DNA of 64,000 nucleotides from positions 1,860,001-1,924,000 of the forward strand of contig NZ_CP031967.1 in assembly GCF_003443615.1 (NCBI RefSeq), written 5' to 3'. Source of the stretch: Alteromonas sp. BL110. GTDB taxonomy: Bacteria > Pseudomonadota > Gammaproteobacteria > Enterobacterales > Alteromonadaceae. Position 1 is the first letter of the stretch. Each line of letters starts with the position of its first letter. Shown piece after piece: positions 38,336-48,012 of the stretch. The notes under the pieces are model-generated. The model was not told where the DNA came from. It ran no database searches and saw only the letters and a program-made list of their open reading frames with translations. The translations under genes and the position numbers were made by a program.

Positions 38336-39097
38336 TTGAAAAGTACTAAACCCCTAATATCAGCATTCACTTCGGCACTATTTATCGCAATGCTTACTCC
38401 TACAGCACAGGCGAAGCCGGACAGTGTTATGTTTACCGTGCATGCACCCGTTATAGATGGTGTAGCAAATGATGCTGCATGGAAAGAAGGTGATTGGCAC
38501 GAAATGACCTCGCTGATGTGGGGCACCAGTCCCGCGCCCAGTGACTTTTCTGGTAGATATAAACTACGCTGGGATAAAAAGGCGTTGTACCTTTTAGCAG
38601 AAATAGAAGACGATCATCTCTCAGATACCTATGCCAACCCGCTTGAGCGATATTGGGATGATGATTGCCTAGAAATTTTTATTGATGCGGATGCCTCTGG
38701 TGGCGATCACTTTAATAACTACAACGCGTTCGCTTATCACTTAGCGCTAGACAACCAAGTTGTTGATATTGGTCCGAATAAAGCGGGTGAAGCCGTGCCG
38801 CAGCTGTATAACAATCATGTTGAAAACAAATGGCAGCGAGATATATCGGCGCCTCATAAGGTTTATTGGGAAGCGGCTGTGCGTGTATTTGACGATAGTT
38901 ATCAGCATGGAAAAGACAACTCACCATTAATCTTAAAAGAAAACATGGCTCTGGGCTTTATGTTGGCCTACTGTGACGCCGATGGCGGTGATAGAGAACA
39001 CTTTTTAGGCTCTCATGAAATTACTCCCGTTAACGGCGATAAAAACTTAGGGTTTAAAGATGCGTCTGTGTTTGGGAAAGTAACTTTAGCGAAGTAG
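38336..39097 (+). CDS. Exported CBM9-like carbohydrate-binding protein, TTG start
   Basis: A 253-residue protein with a signal peptide (SAFTSALFIAMLTPTAQA-KPD) and one domain of the carbohydrate-binding module family 9 / DOMON-like type: APVIDGVANDAAWKEGDW, YKLRWDKKALYLLAEIEDDHL, DDCLEIFIDAD and a late GFMLAYCDADGG. No catalytic domain is present. The start is taken as TTG at 38336 because the signal peptide needs it and there is no earlier in-frame ATG; its ribosome-binding site is weak. The ligand is unknown. Confidence 0.78.
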   Translation: MKSTKPLISAFTSALFIAMLTPTAQAKPDSVMFTVHAPVIDGVANDAAWKEGDWHEMTSLMWGTSPAPSDFSGRYKLRWDKKALYLLAEIEDDHLSDTYANPLERYWDDDCLEIFIDADASGGDHFNNYNAFAYHLALDNQVVDIGPNKAGEAVPQLYNNHVENKWQRDISAPHKVYWEAAVRVFDDSYQHGKDNSPLILKENMALGFMLAYCDADGGDREHFLGSHEITPVNGDKNLGFKDASVFGKVTLAK

Positions 39098-39246
39098 TGA
39101 AGACCTTGACCAAGGCTTTTGGGTTTTAAAAATGAGTTCGCGCGCTCCCTCCGGCCAGTGCATTGCTATAAGATAAAGCCGAACCACTGGCTGTGGGTGC
39201 TCACATATTCAATTATCGAATTAACGATAGGCAAAGCCGAATGTGG

Positions 39247-39663
39247 CTACTGTTCTTTAAACAAAACAACAAGGCCTTGGGGTACTTCGGTGGTTGATAA
39301 AACATACGTCATTGAGTTTTTATTGTTTAGTACGTATGCCAACGCCTCTTCTTGAGAACTAAACTCTTTTGGTGGGGTTTTTCTTCCACTAAAGCGCATT
39401 TGTGCCCAGTACCCTTGAATGCGAGACTCTGTGAGCGCAATAAACTTAGTGTTGAATATTGTCCTAGCGGTATTGGGGGGGCGCAATCCTACAGGCTCTA
39501 TATCCCAGTCAGAAGAGTTTCCCATAAAGATGTCTCGAACTTGCCATTTTTCAGTTGGCGCGTCATGTGATTCTAAGTTAGCAACAATCATGACTTCTTC
39601 GCATTTTGCGAATGAAGCAAACATGGCAAAAAGAATGGCAAACAATAGCGAGTGAATTTTCAT
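39247..39663 (-). CDS. Small periplasmic phosphate-binding-like (PstS superfamily) protein
   Basis: A 138-residue exported protein (signal: MKIHSLLFAILFAMFASFAKC). The remainder matches a partial periplasmic-binding-protein fold often annotated as phosphate ABC transporter substrate-binding protein: QVRDIFMGNSSDW, the FNTKFIALTESRIQGYWAQMRFSG segment and a final AYVLNNKNSMTYV. It is too short to be a full binding protein. The ATG at 39663 shares a base with the stop of the upstream porin gene (TAATG), so the two are translationally coupled; an ATG at 39675 is less likely. No ABC transporter genes are near. Confidence 0.8.
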   Translation of the reverse strand: MKIHSLLFAILFAMFASFAKCEEVMIVANLESHDAPTEKWQVRDIFMGNSSDWDIEPVGLRPPNTARTIFNTKFIALTESRIQGYWAQMRFSGRKTPPKEFSSQEEALAYVLNNKNSMTYVLSTTEVPQGLVVLFKEQ

Positions 39664-40859
39664 TAAAACACCCACTCTAGTGCAAACTGGGTGAGTACCG
39701 CATTTCTATCAAAAGCCGGGTTTTTAATTTCTGAGTAAAATGAGTTCTGCCCCTCCTCACCACTTAACCAAGTCACTTCAGCTTTGGCAGACATATTGTG
39801 TCTAAAGTCCCAGCGAAGCCCTACTGAAAGTGAGTCAAGGTCATAGCGCGGAAGACTATCGACTATTGCATCATAGGCAAAAGACAATGAAGTGAGTTGT
39901 GGTGATTGCCCCTTCGGAATTTGATTTGTTGGAACATCATTGCTGCTATTTGCAGAAGCAATAGTAGTAAATATTTGAAACTCATCAAAGTGATACCCAA
40001 GGGTTAGGTAGTATGCGTTAACTTCGGGAACACTGATTAAATCTGATTCAATTTTAATAACTTCAGAGTAAACAAAATAATCGAGAGAGTCATATTGCAA
40101 GCTTGCTTGGTACGCAACCGCGTCCGAGTCAAATCGGAAAACGTCGGCGTTTTCTGTGTATCCTGCAAGCTCCAAGAGTGTAGCAAAGTCTTGAAAGCCC
40201 GGGATGTCTGCGAAGAAGTCAGACGATACTATGGCTGACGCCCGTGCGCGAAAGCCACCCTTTGACATGCCTAATATAAGACCCCGAATATCGTTTACTT
40301 CAATGGCTGTTTCTTCACCTGCACGGTCAAAAGTACCATCATAAGTACCGTAATAAGCTTCAACTTCTACATTTAATTTATTGAAGTGGATGCGATACGT
40401 TGCGCTAAGTCCCTCATAATTTGAAAATAAGAAACCGCCATAAACCTGTTCGGGAGGCGTAATCCAGGGGTAAGCGAAGCCCACGTCAAGTACGTCGCTA
40501 TAGCGGAAAAATGGGGTTCTCAATTTGCCTAACTTAAAGCTCCAATTCGAGCTTGCGTTATAAGTTAGATAAAGCCATTCAAGACCTGAATCTCTATCGT
40601 CATTAGAATGCCCAAGTAATTGGGCAGACAGTTTAAGCTTTTCACTAATGCTTATGTCTGCCTGTAACGCGAATAAGGACTGTTCAGAAAAGCTAAAATC
40701 ATTTGAATAGCCTTGGAATTCAGCTTCGTCAGTGTCTAGTTGTCCTCCAACAACCCTAGCAAAGCCACTGATACCTATTGAGTCAGAGAGTGTTTCGCTA
40801 CTCTCTGCCGCACAAGTAAAGCATGCTAGGCATATTGCCAGTATGTTAAGGGTTTTCAT
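39663..40859 (-). CDS. Porin-like outer-membrane protein
   Basis: A 398-residue protein with a signal peptide (LNILAICLACFTCAAES) and a long series of amphipathic beta strands ending in FALEWVF, as in 16-18-stranded porins. Segments such as WSFKLGKLRTPFFRYSDVLDVGF resemble the DcaP/phosphate-selective-porin type. The substrate is not deducible. It is the first gene of a two-gene unit with the small phosphate-binding-like protein. Confidence 0.75.
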   Translation of the reverse strand: MKTLNILAICLACFTCAAESSETLSDSIGISGFARVVGGQLDTDEAEFQGYSNDFSFSEQSLFALQADISISEKLKLSAQLLGHSNDDRDSGLEWLYLTYNASSNWSFKLGKLRTPFFRYSDVLDVGFAYPWITPPEQVYGGFLFSNYEGLSATYRIHFNKLNVEVEAYYGTYDGTFDRAGEETAIEVNDIRGLILGMSKGGFRARASAIVSSDFFADIPGFQDFATLLELAGYTENADVFRFDSDAVAYQASLQYDSLDYFVYSEVIKIESDLISVPEVNAYYLTLGYHFDEFQIFTTIASANSSNDVPTNQIPKGQSPQLTSLSFAYDAIVDSLPRYDLDSLSVGLRWDFRHNMSAKAEVTWLSGEEGQNSFYSEIKNPAFDRNAVLTQFALEWVF

Positions 40860-40937
40860 TCACCATGAATTCTTTCGTACTTTGATTTAGTTCAAGTATA
40901 GACGGTCAAAGTAAAAAGTTGCGCGTTTTTAACCCTT

Positions 40938-41003
40938 TAAGTGAGAGTTATGTGAGCGTTATGTGAGCGTTAGGCGAGAGTTTGGTAAGAGCTTGGTAAG
41001 ACA
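40938..41003. repeat. Degenerate short direct repeats
   Basis: Imperfect repeats built on GTGAGCGTTA (twice) and TTGGTAAGAGC/TTGGTAAGACA (twice), lying upstream of the porin start and next to the purD terminator. Role unknown. Confidence 0.5.
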
Positions 41004-41023
41004 GTCAAAAAAATAGGCGATAT

Positions 41024-41050
41024 AAAAAACGCGGCTTACGCCGCGTTTTT
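41024..41050 (-). terminator. Terminator of purD
   Basis: AAAACGCGGC pairs with GCCGCGTTTT around a TTAC loop, with a T-run on the minus strand just past the purD stop. It is nearly symmetrical. Confidence 0.88.
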
Positions 41051-41076
41051 AGTGTTTTCGTTGTATGCGCCGCTTA

Positions 41077-42366
41077 TTAAGCCTCAGCTTCACGGGCAAT
41101 CGCACGGTGCGCAATATCAGTGCGGTAATACACATCTTTAAATTGAATGGTTTTTAGTAGTTCATATGCTTTTTGCTGTGCTTCGGTTACGTTGTTGCCT
41201 AATGCAGTGGCGCAAAGTACGCGGCCACCTGCGGTTACAACATTACCATCTTGAAGTGCAGTACCGGCGTGGAAAACCTTTCCATCTAATTTAGCGGCTT
41301 CTTCGAAACCGGTAATTACATCGCCTTTATCATAGCTGCCTGGGTAGCCGCCGGCGGCAAGTACTACACCTACCGATGCGCGCTCGTCAAACTCAATGGT
41401 TTTGCCCGCAAGCTCGCCTTTACACGCCGCTTGGCAAAGTGGAACCAAATCAGATTTTAAGCGAAGCATAATAGGCTGGGTTTCTGGGTCGCCAAAGCGG
41501 CAGTTGTACTCAATGACTTTTGGTGTACCGTCGGCCATAATCATTAGGCCCGCATATAAAAAGCCAACATAGTCGTTGCCTTCAGCGGCCATACCATCAA
41601 CCGTCGGCATGATCACTTCCTGCATAATACGGTCGTGAATGTCTTGTGTAACAACCGGAGCAGGAGAATAGGCACCCATACCACCTGTGTTCGGCCCCTT
41701 GTCGCCGTCAGCTGCACGTTTGTGGTCTTGGCTGGTCGCAAAAGGCAGTACGTTCTTGCCGTCTACCATCACAATAAACGACGCTTCTTCACCGTCTAGG
41801 AACTCCTCAATAACTACGCGGCTGCCAGCTTCGCCAAAGGCATTGCCCGCTAACATATCGCGGATAGCGTCTTCAGCCTCTTCAAGGGTCATCGCAACAA
41901 TAACACCTTTTCCAGCAGCAAGACCGTCAGCCTTTACTACGATAGGCGCGCCTTTCTTGCGAACATAGGCTATGGCTGGGTCTATCTCGGTGAAGTTTTG
42001 ATACTCAGCCGTTGGAATATTGTGGCGAGCTAAAAAGTCTTTGGTAAACGCTTTTGAGCCCTCAAGCTGCGCCGCAGCTTGAGTAGGACCAAATATCATT
42101 AAACCCGCGTTAGTGAACGCATCTACTACACCTGCAACTAGCGGCGCTTCTGGGCCTACAATAGTAAGCGCAACATCGTTACCTTGAGCAAAAGAAACTA
42201 AGCCAGCGATGTCGTTTACATCAATAGCCACGTTCTCGAGCTTAGGCTCTGTAGCCGTACCGGCATTACCAGGTGCTACAAATACTGTTGAAACATCAGA
42301 AGACTGCGCTGCTTTAAACGCTAGCGCGTGTTCGCGGCCACCGCCGCCAATTACAAGTACGTTCAT
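41077..42366 (-). CDS. purD: Phosphoribosylamine-glycine ligase
   Basis: A 429-residue ATP-grasp enzyme (GAR synthetase, second step of purine synthesis). The N-terminus MNVLVIGGGGREHALA and the ATP-grasp core (PIVVKADGLAAGKGVIVA, RFGDPETQ) are textbook. It follows the exported methyltransferase gene by 27 bp on the same strand and is the last gene before a terminator. Confidence 0.97.
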   Translation of the reverse strand: MNVLVIGGGGREHALAFKAAQSSDVSTVFVAPGNAGTATEPKLENVAIDVNDIAGLVSFAQGNDVALTIVGPEAPLVAGVVDAFTNAGLMIFGPTQAAAQLEGSKAFTKDFLARHNIPTAEYQNFTEIDPAIAYVRKKGAPIVVKADGLAAGKGVIVAMTLEEAEDAIRDMLAGNAFGEAGSRVVIEEFLDGEEASFIVMVDGKNVLPFATSQDHKRAADGDKGPNTGGMGAYSPAPVVTQDIHDRIMQEVIMPTVDGMAAEGNDYVGFLYAGLMIMADGTPKVIEYNCRFGDPETQPIMLRLKSDLVPLCQAACKGELAGKTIEFDERASVGVVLAAGGYPGSYDKGDVITGFEEAAKLDGKVFHAGTALQDGNVVTAGGRVLCATALGNNVTEAQQKAYELLKTIQFKDVYYRTDIAHRAIAREAEA

Positions 42367-42393
42367 TAACTGTTCCGTTTTGAGTGTTTAATA

Positions 42394-43209
42394 TTATGAT
42401 TTTGGTTTAGTGAATTTTAGCGTCATGCGATTGCTCTCGCCAATCGCCATATACTTTTCACGATCTTGGTCGTCTAGCGCCAAACGAGGAGGTAGCGTCC
42501 ACACACCTTTCGGGTGGTCGGCGGTATCCATCGGGTTCGCGTTGACATTGCTGCTTGCTTCAAGCACGAAGCCTGCTTTTTCAGCGGCTGCTACGACGTA
42601 AGAGCGCTTCATGTAGCCACTTTTCTTCATTGCTTCATCATCTGCGCTTTCAGGAAGCTCATGTTCCACTACGCCCAGTACGCCACCTGGCTTAAGCGCT
42701 TTAAAGAACGCGCCGAATGCATTGTTGATACCTTCGTCACCGTGACGCATATACCAGTTGTGTACGTTGCGAAAGGTTAGCACCATATCAGCGCTGCCAG
42801 CTTCAGTTATGTCTAATGCTTTAATAGGATCGAAAGCAGTAAGTTCTGCACCTTCGTACTTCATGCCCGGCTTCATTTTCTCTTTAAAGCCTTCTACTGA
42901 CTTTTTGTAGTAGCCGCTGGTTTCATCGTCTACATAAAAGTGGGCTGCAACGTATTTTCCGTCTTGTTTTACAACAGAATAAAGAATGTCGGCATACCAT
43001 CCGCCACCTGGCGAGATTTCAACAACGGTCATGTCTGGCTGTAGACCAAAAAAACGTAATGTCTGTTGAGGGTTGCGATACTCGTCGCGCACTTTGGCTT
43101 TATCAGAGCGGATATCACTCATCGCGGCGTCAGAAATAGCATCGGCACCGGCATAGGTTGCTGTTACACCTAGTGTTGCGGCTAACACAAGTTGGGCTAA
43201 CTTTTTCAT
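42394..43209 (-). CDS. Exported class I SAM-dependent methyltransferase-like protein
   Basis: A 271-residue protein with a clear signal peptide (MKKLAQLVLAATLGVTATYAGA-DA) before a Rossmann-type methyltransferase domain: motif I VVEISPGGGWYADILY at about residues 60-75, then the HNWYMRHGDEGINNAFGAFF and LKPGGVLGVVEHE segments. SAM is a cytoplasmic cofactor, so export is odd and the activity is unproven. It lies between purH and purD, close to purD, and a terminator separates it from purH. Such exported proteins are known in several marine proteobacteria, as I recall. Confidence 0.82.
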   Translation of the reverse strand: MKKLAQLVLAATLGVTATYAGADAISDAAMSDIRSDKAKVRDEYRNPQQTLRFFGLQPDMTVVEISPGGGWYADILYSVVKQDGKYVAAHFYVDDETSGYYKKSVEGFKEKMKPGMKYEGAELTAFDPIKALDITEAGSADMVLTFRNVHNWYMRHGDEGINNAFGAFFKALKPGGVLGVVEHELPESADDEAMKKSGYMKRSYVVAAAEKAGFVLEASSNVNANPMDTADHPKGVWTLPPRLALDDQDREKYMAIGESNRMTLKFTKPKS

Positions 43210-43440
43210 TCTTATTTCCTTTTTCTGTCGAGGGTAGGTAATTGTCTATGCGGACTAGTAAAACATAACATTTATTAGTAACACTATTACTACAAATTAC
43301 CTCGGGTCAGATCAAGCCTATCAGCTAACCCCTATTTGCACTTACGCCTTAGCAGAATAATTCGCACCTTTGTCGCTTAGATGAGATTTCACTACAAACA
43401 AGCAAATGACCTTGAGTCTGCGTATTAAAAAGGGTTAAGG

Positions 43441-43492
43441 AAAAATAACAAACACACAGTAAAGTAACTAAATGCCACTTTACTGCGTGTTT
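43441..43492 (-). terminator. Terminator of purH
   Basis: Sixteen-base arms, AAACACACAGTAAAGT (43450-43465) and ACTTTACTGCGTGTTT (43477-43492), with one mismatch; on the minus strand a T-rich tract (TTATTTTT) follows. Confidence 0.75.
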
Positions 43493-43551
43493 AACTTAGG
43501 TATTGGTTTCCCTCACTAAGCCGGCACTAAAAGATATAGCGTAGATACCTA

Positions 43552-45150
43552 TTAGTGACGGAAGTGACGCATGCCCGTAAACACCATAGCAATGCCGTGT
43601 TCGTCAGCGGCATCAATAACTTCTTGGTCGCGCATAGAGCCGCCAGGCTGAATTACTGCCTTAATGCCAGCTTCAGCTGCTGCGTCAATACCGTCACGGA
43701 ATGGGAAGAAAGCGTCAGACGCCATGACAGAGCCTGCAACTTCAAGGTTTTCATCAGCTGCTTTAATACCGGCAATTTTTGCAGAATAAACGCGGCTCAT
43801 TTGACCTGCGCCCACGCCTACTGTCATACCGCCTTTGCAATATACAATCGCGTTAGACTTCACGTATTTTGCTACCTTCCAGCAGAACATAAGGTCGCGC
43901 AGTTCTTCTTCACTTGGCTTACGTTTAGTCACAACTTCTAGGTCTTCCATTTCAACCATGCCGAAGTCGCGCTCTTGAACTAACAAACCGCCGTTTACAC
44001 GTTTAAAGTCATAACCTTCAGTTAGCTGACCAGCCCAGTCGCCGCATGCTAGAAGGCGTACATTCTTTTTCGCACTTACGACTTCTTTTGCTTCATCGCT
44101 TACTGTTGGTGCAATAATGACTTCTACGAATTGACGGTCAACAATGGCTTGTGCTGTTTTCGCATCAAGCTCGCGGTTAAACGCGATAATGCCGCCAAAT
44201 GCGGACGTTGGGTCAGTCTTAAACGCACGGTCGTATGCACTTAGAATATCGTCGCCAATAGCAACACCGCACGGGTTAGCGTGTTTAACGATTACACAGG
44301 CTGGCTCTTCGAATTCCTTTACGCACTCTAGCGCCGCATCGGTATCAGCAATGTTGTTAAACGATAGCTCTTTACCTTGAAGCTGAGTAGCAGTAGCAAC
44401 AGACGCTTCTTGAATATTATTTTCTACATAGAAGGCCGCTTCTTGATGGCTATTTTCGCCATAGCGAAGGTCTTGCTTCTTAGTAAGCTGCATATTGTAA
44501 GTACGCGGGAATTCGCTGCTATCTTCACAACAACCTGTTTCGCATGCAGCACTATTTAAACGGGCACCGAAATAGTTCGCAATCATGCCGTCGTATTCAG
44601 CTGTGTGTTCAAATGCTTTGATAGCTAGATCAAAGCGTGTGCTGTACGACAAAGAGCCGTTATTGTCGTTCATTTCAGTAAGTACACGAGCGTAGTCAGA
44701 CGCATTAACCACAATAGTCACATCTTTATGGTTTTTTGCAGCAGCACGCACCATGGTTGGGCCGCCGATATCAATATTTTCAATTGCATCTTCTAGCGTG
44801 CAGTCTTCGTTTGCCACGGTTGCAGCAAATGGGTAAAGGTTTACCACCACAAGATCGATAGGCGCAATGCTGTGCTCTTCCATCACCGCTTCATCGGTAC
44901 CGCGACGACCAAGGATACCGCCATGAATTTTAGGGTGAAGAGTTTTAACACGACCTGCCATGATTTCTGGATGACCTGTGTGATCAGAGACTTCTTTCAC
45001 AGGTAAGCCAGCGTCAGCCAGTAGTTTCGCGGTACCGCCCGTCGACAGAAGTTCTACGCCAGCGTTATGCAGCGCTGTCGCGAAATCGAGGATACCGGTT
45101 TTATCAGAGACGCTAAGGAGAGCACGTTTAATAGGTTTTGGTGTTTGCAT
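43552..45150 (-). CDS. purH: Bifunctional AICAR formyltransferase / IMP cyclohydrolase
   Basis: A 532-residue enzyme for the last two steps of IMP synthesis. The N-terminal cyclohydrolase domain starts [12 protein letters not shown]; the C-terminal formyltransferase part contains [21 protein letters not shown] and ends with [12 protein letters not shown] 45150 is preferred because it gives the standard N-terminus; an upstream ATG at 45219 adds 23 residues overlapping the fis terminator. It is on the same strand as fis but separated from it by a hairpin. Confidence 0.97.
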   Translation of the reverse strand: MQTPKPIKRALLSVSDKTGILDFATALHNAGVELLSTGGTAKLLADAGLPVKEVSDHTGHPEIMAGRVKTLHPKIHGGILGRRGTDEAVMEEHSIAPIDLVVVNLYPFAATVANEDCTLEDAIENIDIGGPTMVRAAAKNHKDVTIVVNASDYARVLTEMNDNNGSLSYSTRFDLAIKAFEHTAEYDGMIANYFGARLNSAACETGCCEDSSEFPRTYNMQLTKKQDLRYGENSHQEAAFYVENNIQEASVATATQLQGKELSFNNIADTDAALECVKEFEEPACVIVKHANPCGVAIGDDILSAYDRAFKTDPTSAFGGIIAFNRELDAKTAQAIVDRQFVEVIIAPTVSDEAKEVVSAKKNVRLLACGDWAGQLTEGYDFKRVNGGLLVQERDFGMVEMEDLEVVTKRKPSEEELRDLMFCWKVAKYVKSNAIVYCKGGMTVGVGAGQMSRVYSAKIAGIKAADENLEVAGSVMASDAFFPFRDGIDAAAEAGIKAVIQPGGSMRDQEVIDAADEHGIAMVFTGMRHFRH

Positions 45151-45186
45151 AAATTTTAAGTTTCTAATGTTGTAGTGTTGAAACAA

Positions 45187-45210
45187 AAAGAGCACCGTTT
45201 GGTGCTCTTT
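45187..45210 (-). terminator. Terminator or attenuator after fis
   Basis: Perfect ten-base stem AAAGAGCACC with GGTGCTCTTT around GTTT, with TTTTGTTT following on the minus strand. It separates fis from purH. Confidence 0.85.
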
Positions 45211-45232
45211 GGTGGGCAAAGCCCTTGGAATC

Positions 45233-45526
45233 TTAGTTCATGCCGTATTGCTTAAGCTTCTTGCGAAGTGTGCCACGGTTGATGCCCATCATGATGGCAG
45301 CGCGGGTTTGATTGCCGCGTGTGTAAGTCATGACTTCTTCTAGCAGCGGCGCTTCAACTTCAGCCAGTACCATTTCGTACAGGTTATCGATGTTTGCGTT
45401 ATCCAATTGCTTAAGGTACTTGTTAACCGCTTGCTTTACAGAGTCACGCAGTGGCTTTTGAGCTTGCGTTTGTGAAGGCGTAGTTACTGTAGTAGTAAAA
45501 GGTGAAGTCACGTTTTGATCGAACAT
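45233..45526 (-). CDS. fis: Nucleoid-associated protein Fis
   Basis: A 97-residue DNA-bending protein (E. coli: 98). The C-terminal helix-turn-helix is nearly identical to known Fis ([20 protein letters not shown]). The N-terminus carries the beta-hairpin region; QPLLEEV appears in the form APLLEEVM. The gene lies 30 bp after dusB, the conserved dusB-fis operon. Confidence 0.97.
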   Translation of the reverse strand: MFDQNVTSPFTTTVTTPSQTQAQKPLRDSVKQAVNKYLKQLDNANIDNLYEMVLAEVEAPLLEEVMTYTRGNQTRAAIMMGINRGTLRKKLKQYGMN

Positions 45527-45556
45527 AATACTGTGTTGCTCTTAAGTTAGTCATCA

Positions 45557-46555
45557 CTATGCTGCGGGAGAAATCTGTCGGGTTTCTCGAGTCTGCAGCG
45601 CTTGAAAATATGCATTTAGTGCATCGAGTTGCTCATTCGCACCATCGATAGCGTTAAACGTTTTACGAAACTGACGATCCGTATCGTGCTCCGCGAGATA
45701 CCAGCCCACGTGCTTACGGGCAATTCTCACACCGGCTATGTCGCCATAAAAGTCCTGCACATTCGCTACATGCTCGTGCAAGAGTTCATATAACTCTGAC
45801 AGTGGCGGTGCTGGTAGGTTCTCGCCCGTTTCAAGATAATGTTGGATCTGTTTAAAAATCCAAGGCTTACCTTGCGCGCCGCGACCTATCATTACGCCAT
45901 CTGCACCGGTGTAATTCAGCACCTCTTGTGCTTTCTCTGGAGAAGTAATGTCACCATTTGCAATAACCGGAATTGATATTGCCGCCTTTATTTGACGTAT
46001 GGTGTCGTACTCCGCTTCTCCCTTATACATACAAGCTCGCGTTCTGCCATGAACTGCAAGCGACTGTATGCCGTTTTGCTCTGCAATGCGGGCAATCTCT
46101 ACCCCATTGCGATTTTCTGGGTTCCAGCCGGTGCGAATTTTCAGTGTCACGGGTACGTCAACAGCATTAACTACTGCTTTAATAATCGCTTCCACTGTGT
46201 CTGGGTATTGAAGCAAGGCAGAACCTGCTAGCTTCTTATTGACCTTCTTGGCAGGACAACCCATGTTGATGTCGATGATTTGCGCACCGTTATCTACATT
46301 AAATTGTGCCGCTTGAGCCATAAGCTCAGGGTCAGCCCCAGCTATCTGTACAGAGCGAATGCCTTCTTCACCCTCATGATTCATACGCGCCTGTGATTTA
46401 GCTGTGTTCCAAACCTTCGGATTACTCGAAAGCATTTCTGAAACAACAAGCCCTGCACCCAAGCGCTTACAAAGTTGGCGAAACGGTCTATCTGTTACGC
46501 CAGCCATGGGGGCCAACATCAAATTGTTTTCTAACTCGTAAGGTCCAATTCGCAT
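45557..46555 (-). CDS. dusB: tRNA-dihydrouridine synthase B
   Basis: A 332-residue FMN-dependent enzyme that reduces uridines in the D-loop of tRNA. The family pattern is clear: LMLAPMAGVTDRPFR, the catalytic Cys in NMGCPAKKVNKK, and NGDI plus GADGVMIGRGAQGKPW for FMN phosphate binding. First gene of dusB-fis. Confidence 0.96.
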   Translation of the reverse strand: MRIGPYELENNLMLAPMAGVTDRPFRQLCKRLGAGLVVSEMLSSNPKVWNTAKSQARMNHEGEEGIRSVQIAGADPELMAQAAQFNVDNGAQIIDINMGCPAKKVNKKLAGSALLQYPDTVEAIIKAVVNAVDVPVTLKIRTGWNPENRNGVEIARIAEQNGIQSLAVHGRTRACMYKGEAEYDTIRQIKAAISIPVIANGDITSPEKAQEVLNYTGADGVMIGRGAQGKPWIFKQIQHYLETGENLPAPPLSELYELLHEHVANVQDFYGDIAGVRIARKHVGWYLAEHDTDRQFRKTFNAIDGANEQLDALNAYFQALQTRETRQISPAA

Positions 46556-46925
46556 TGTAAAATGTATAGCTCGCCATCTAAAACTGCACAGAAAATATAC
46601 ACCCGGCTAAAACGGGGCGCTAAGTGTACGTGTTTTCGCAAGGCTTGAAAAGGCTAAAAATCACACAAAATTTCACTTCGTGGTCTTGACAGTGAAAAAA
46701 ATCTGTCACATTAGTAAGCTAACATTGATTTTTAGTCTAAATATTGTACGAAAGTCTTACAGCCCCCGATTTGAAAGGGCTGTAATGTGAAAAAAATTAA
46801 CAAATAATTAGGCGGAAACGGGCATTGTCGTACAAATTTTCGTCGCAATATTGAGGTGGTTTACCGTAAAGGCTCTGATTTGACTAGACGTAAAATTAAC
46901 CGTCTAGCCAGTTTTTTAATCGCAC
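46556..46925. other. Intergenic region between prmA and dusB with two hairpins
   Basis: About 370 bp without a gene. Hairpin one: TTACAGCCC (46757-46765) with GGGCTGTAA (46777-46785). Hairpin two: CTAGACG (46884-46890) with CGTCTAG (46901-46907), followed on the plus strand by GCCAGTTTTTT, so its T-run points away from prmA. The dusB-fis promoter should be here. In other gammaproteobacteria this promoter is growth-rate controlled, but I cannot mark it precisely. Confidence 0.45.
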
Positions 46926-47804
46926 TTAGTGTTTTTTGCCCGATACTCGCGCCCATTCTCCGTCAATGGCGCTGGGCTCAAGCGTAATATCGCTAGCGTA
47001 GGCGTCTTCGATTCGAGTTACTTGTTCTGCCAGTATGCCAGAAAGCACTAACAAGCCGTCTTTTTTGCAATAGTTAGTAATAACGCTTTGCAGTTCCAGT
47101 AACGGACCAGACAATATATTTGCCATCACCACATCCGCTTCAAGCTCAGGTTGGTCTTCTGGTAGATATACATCCAGGCGGTCTTCGACGCCATTGCGAC
47201 GCGCGTTTTCTTTTGTCGCTTGAAGAGCTTGTGGGTCAATATCAATTCCAATAACGCGCTTAGCACCTAGTTTTAATGCTGCCAGCGCTAAAATGCCTGA
47301 ACCACAGCCAAAATCGACCACAGTTTTATCTGTCATATCTATGCCGTCTAACCAGCGTAAGCAAAGTGCAGTAGTAGGGTGCGTACCTGTGCCAAAAGCA
47401 AGGCCTGGGTCCAACATAACGTTAACGGCATCAGGGTCTGGAACATCCCGCCAGCTTGGGCAAATCCACAAGCGCTCGCCAAACTGCATTGGGTGGAAGT
47501 TATCCATCCACTCTCGCTCCCAGTCTTTATCTTCAAGCGGCTCTAGCTTGTATTTAAAGTCTGGGCCAAGTACTTTAGCCTTACCTAGGCGCTGCAGAAT
47601 ACTTTTCATATCGGCATCTGCTTCAAACAGGCCGACTACTTGTGTGTCTGGCCACAATAACACTTCACCCGGCTTGGGTTCGTACATTGGGGTGTCTTTC
47701 GCGTCGACATAGGTAACCGCCTGCGAGCCATTTGCAGTTAGCATGTCACCTATTGATTCTGCGTATTCAGAAGAAGTATTAATTCGAAGTTGTAGCCAAG
47801 CCAT
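46926..47804 (-). CDS. prmA: Ribosomal protein L11 methyltransferase
   Basis: A 292-residue methyltransferase that trimethylates L11. The N-terminal substrate-binding domain is followed by a linker and the SAM domain: [22 protein letters not shown], motif [21 protein letters not shown] and the active-site region MANILSGPL. It sits upstream of dusB-fis, as in most gammaproteobacteria. Confidence 0.96.
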   Translation of the reverse strand: MAWLQLRINTSSEYAESIGDMLTANGSQAVTYVDAKDTPMYEPKPGEVLLWPDTQVVGLFEADADMKSILQRLGKAKVLGPDFKYKLEPLEDKDWEREWMDNFHPMQFGERLWICPSWRDVPDPDAVNVMLDPGLAFGTGTHPTTALCLRWLDGIDMTDKTVVDFGCGSGILALAALKLGAKRVIGIDIDPQALQATKENARRNGVEDRLDVYLPEDQPELEADVVMANILSGPLLELQSVITNYCKKDGLLVLSGILAEQVTRIEDAYASDITLEPSAIDGEWARVSGKKH

Positions 47805-48012
47805 ATTTATCGTTCGTTGGGACCTTTGTTAGTTATTGTACCTTCGCTTGGCGTTAAACAAAATGAAAGCAAGCGAAAAGCGGTAATAATAGGCACCATT
47901 TTTCTGTGTCAGCAGGGCTTTAGTGCCTTAGCCTTTTGTCCACTGGCGTGAACTACGAATGCGCCTATAGTAGTTATCAATGCGGTTCGATTGTAAAGTT
48001 AACCGGAGTTTT

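Noticed and set aside
43552-45150. Possible purine riboswitch or PurR operator before purH
   Set aside because: The gap between the fis terminator and purH is short and I see no recognisable purine aptamer or PurR box.
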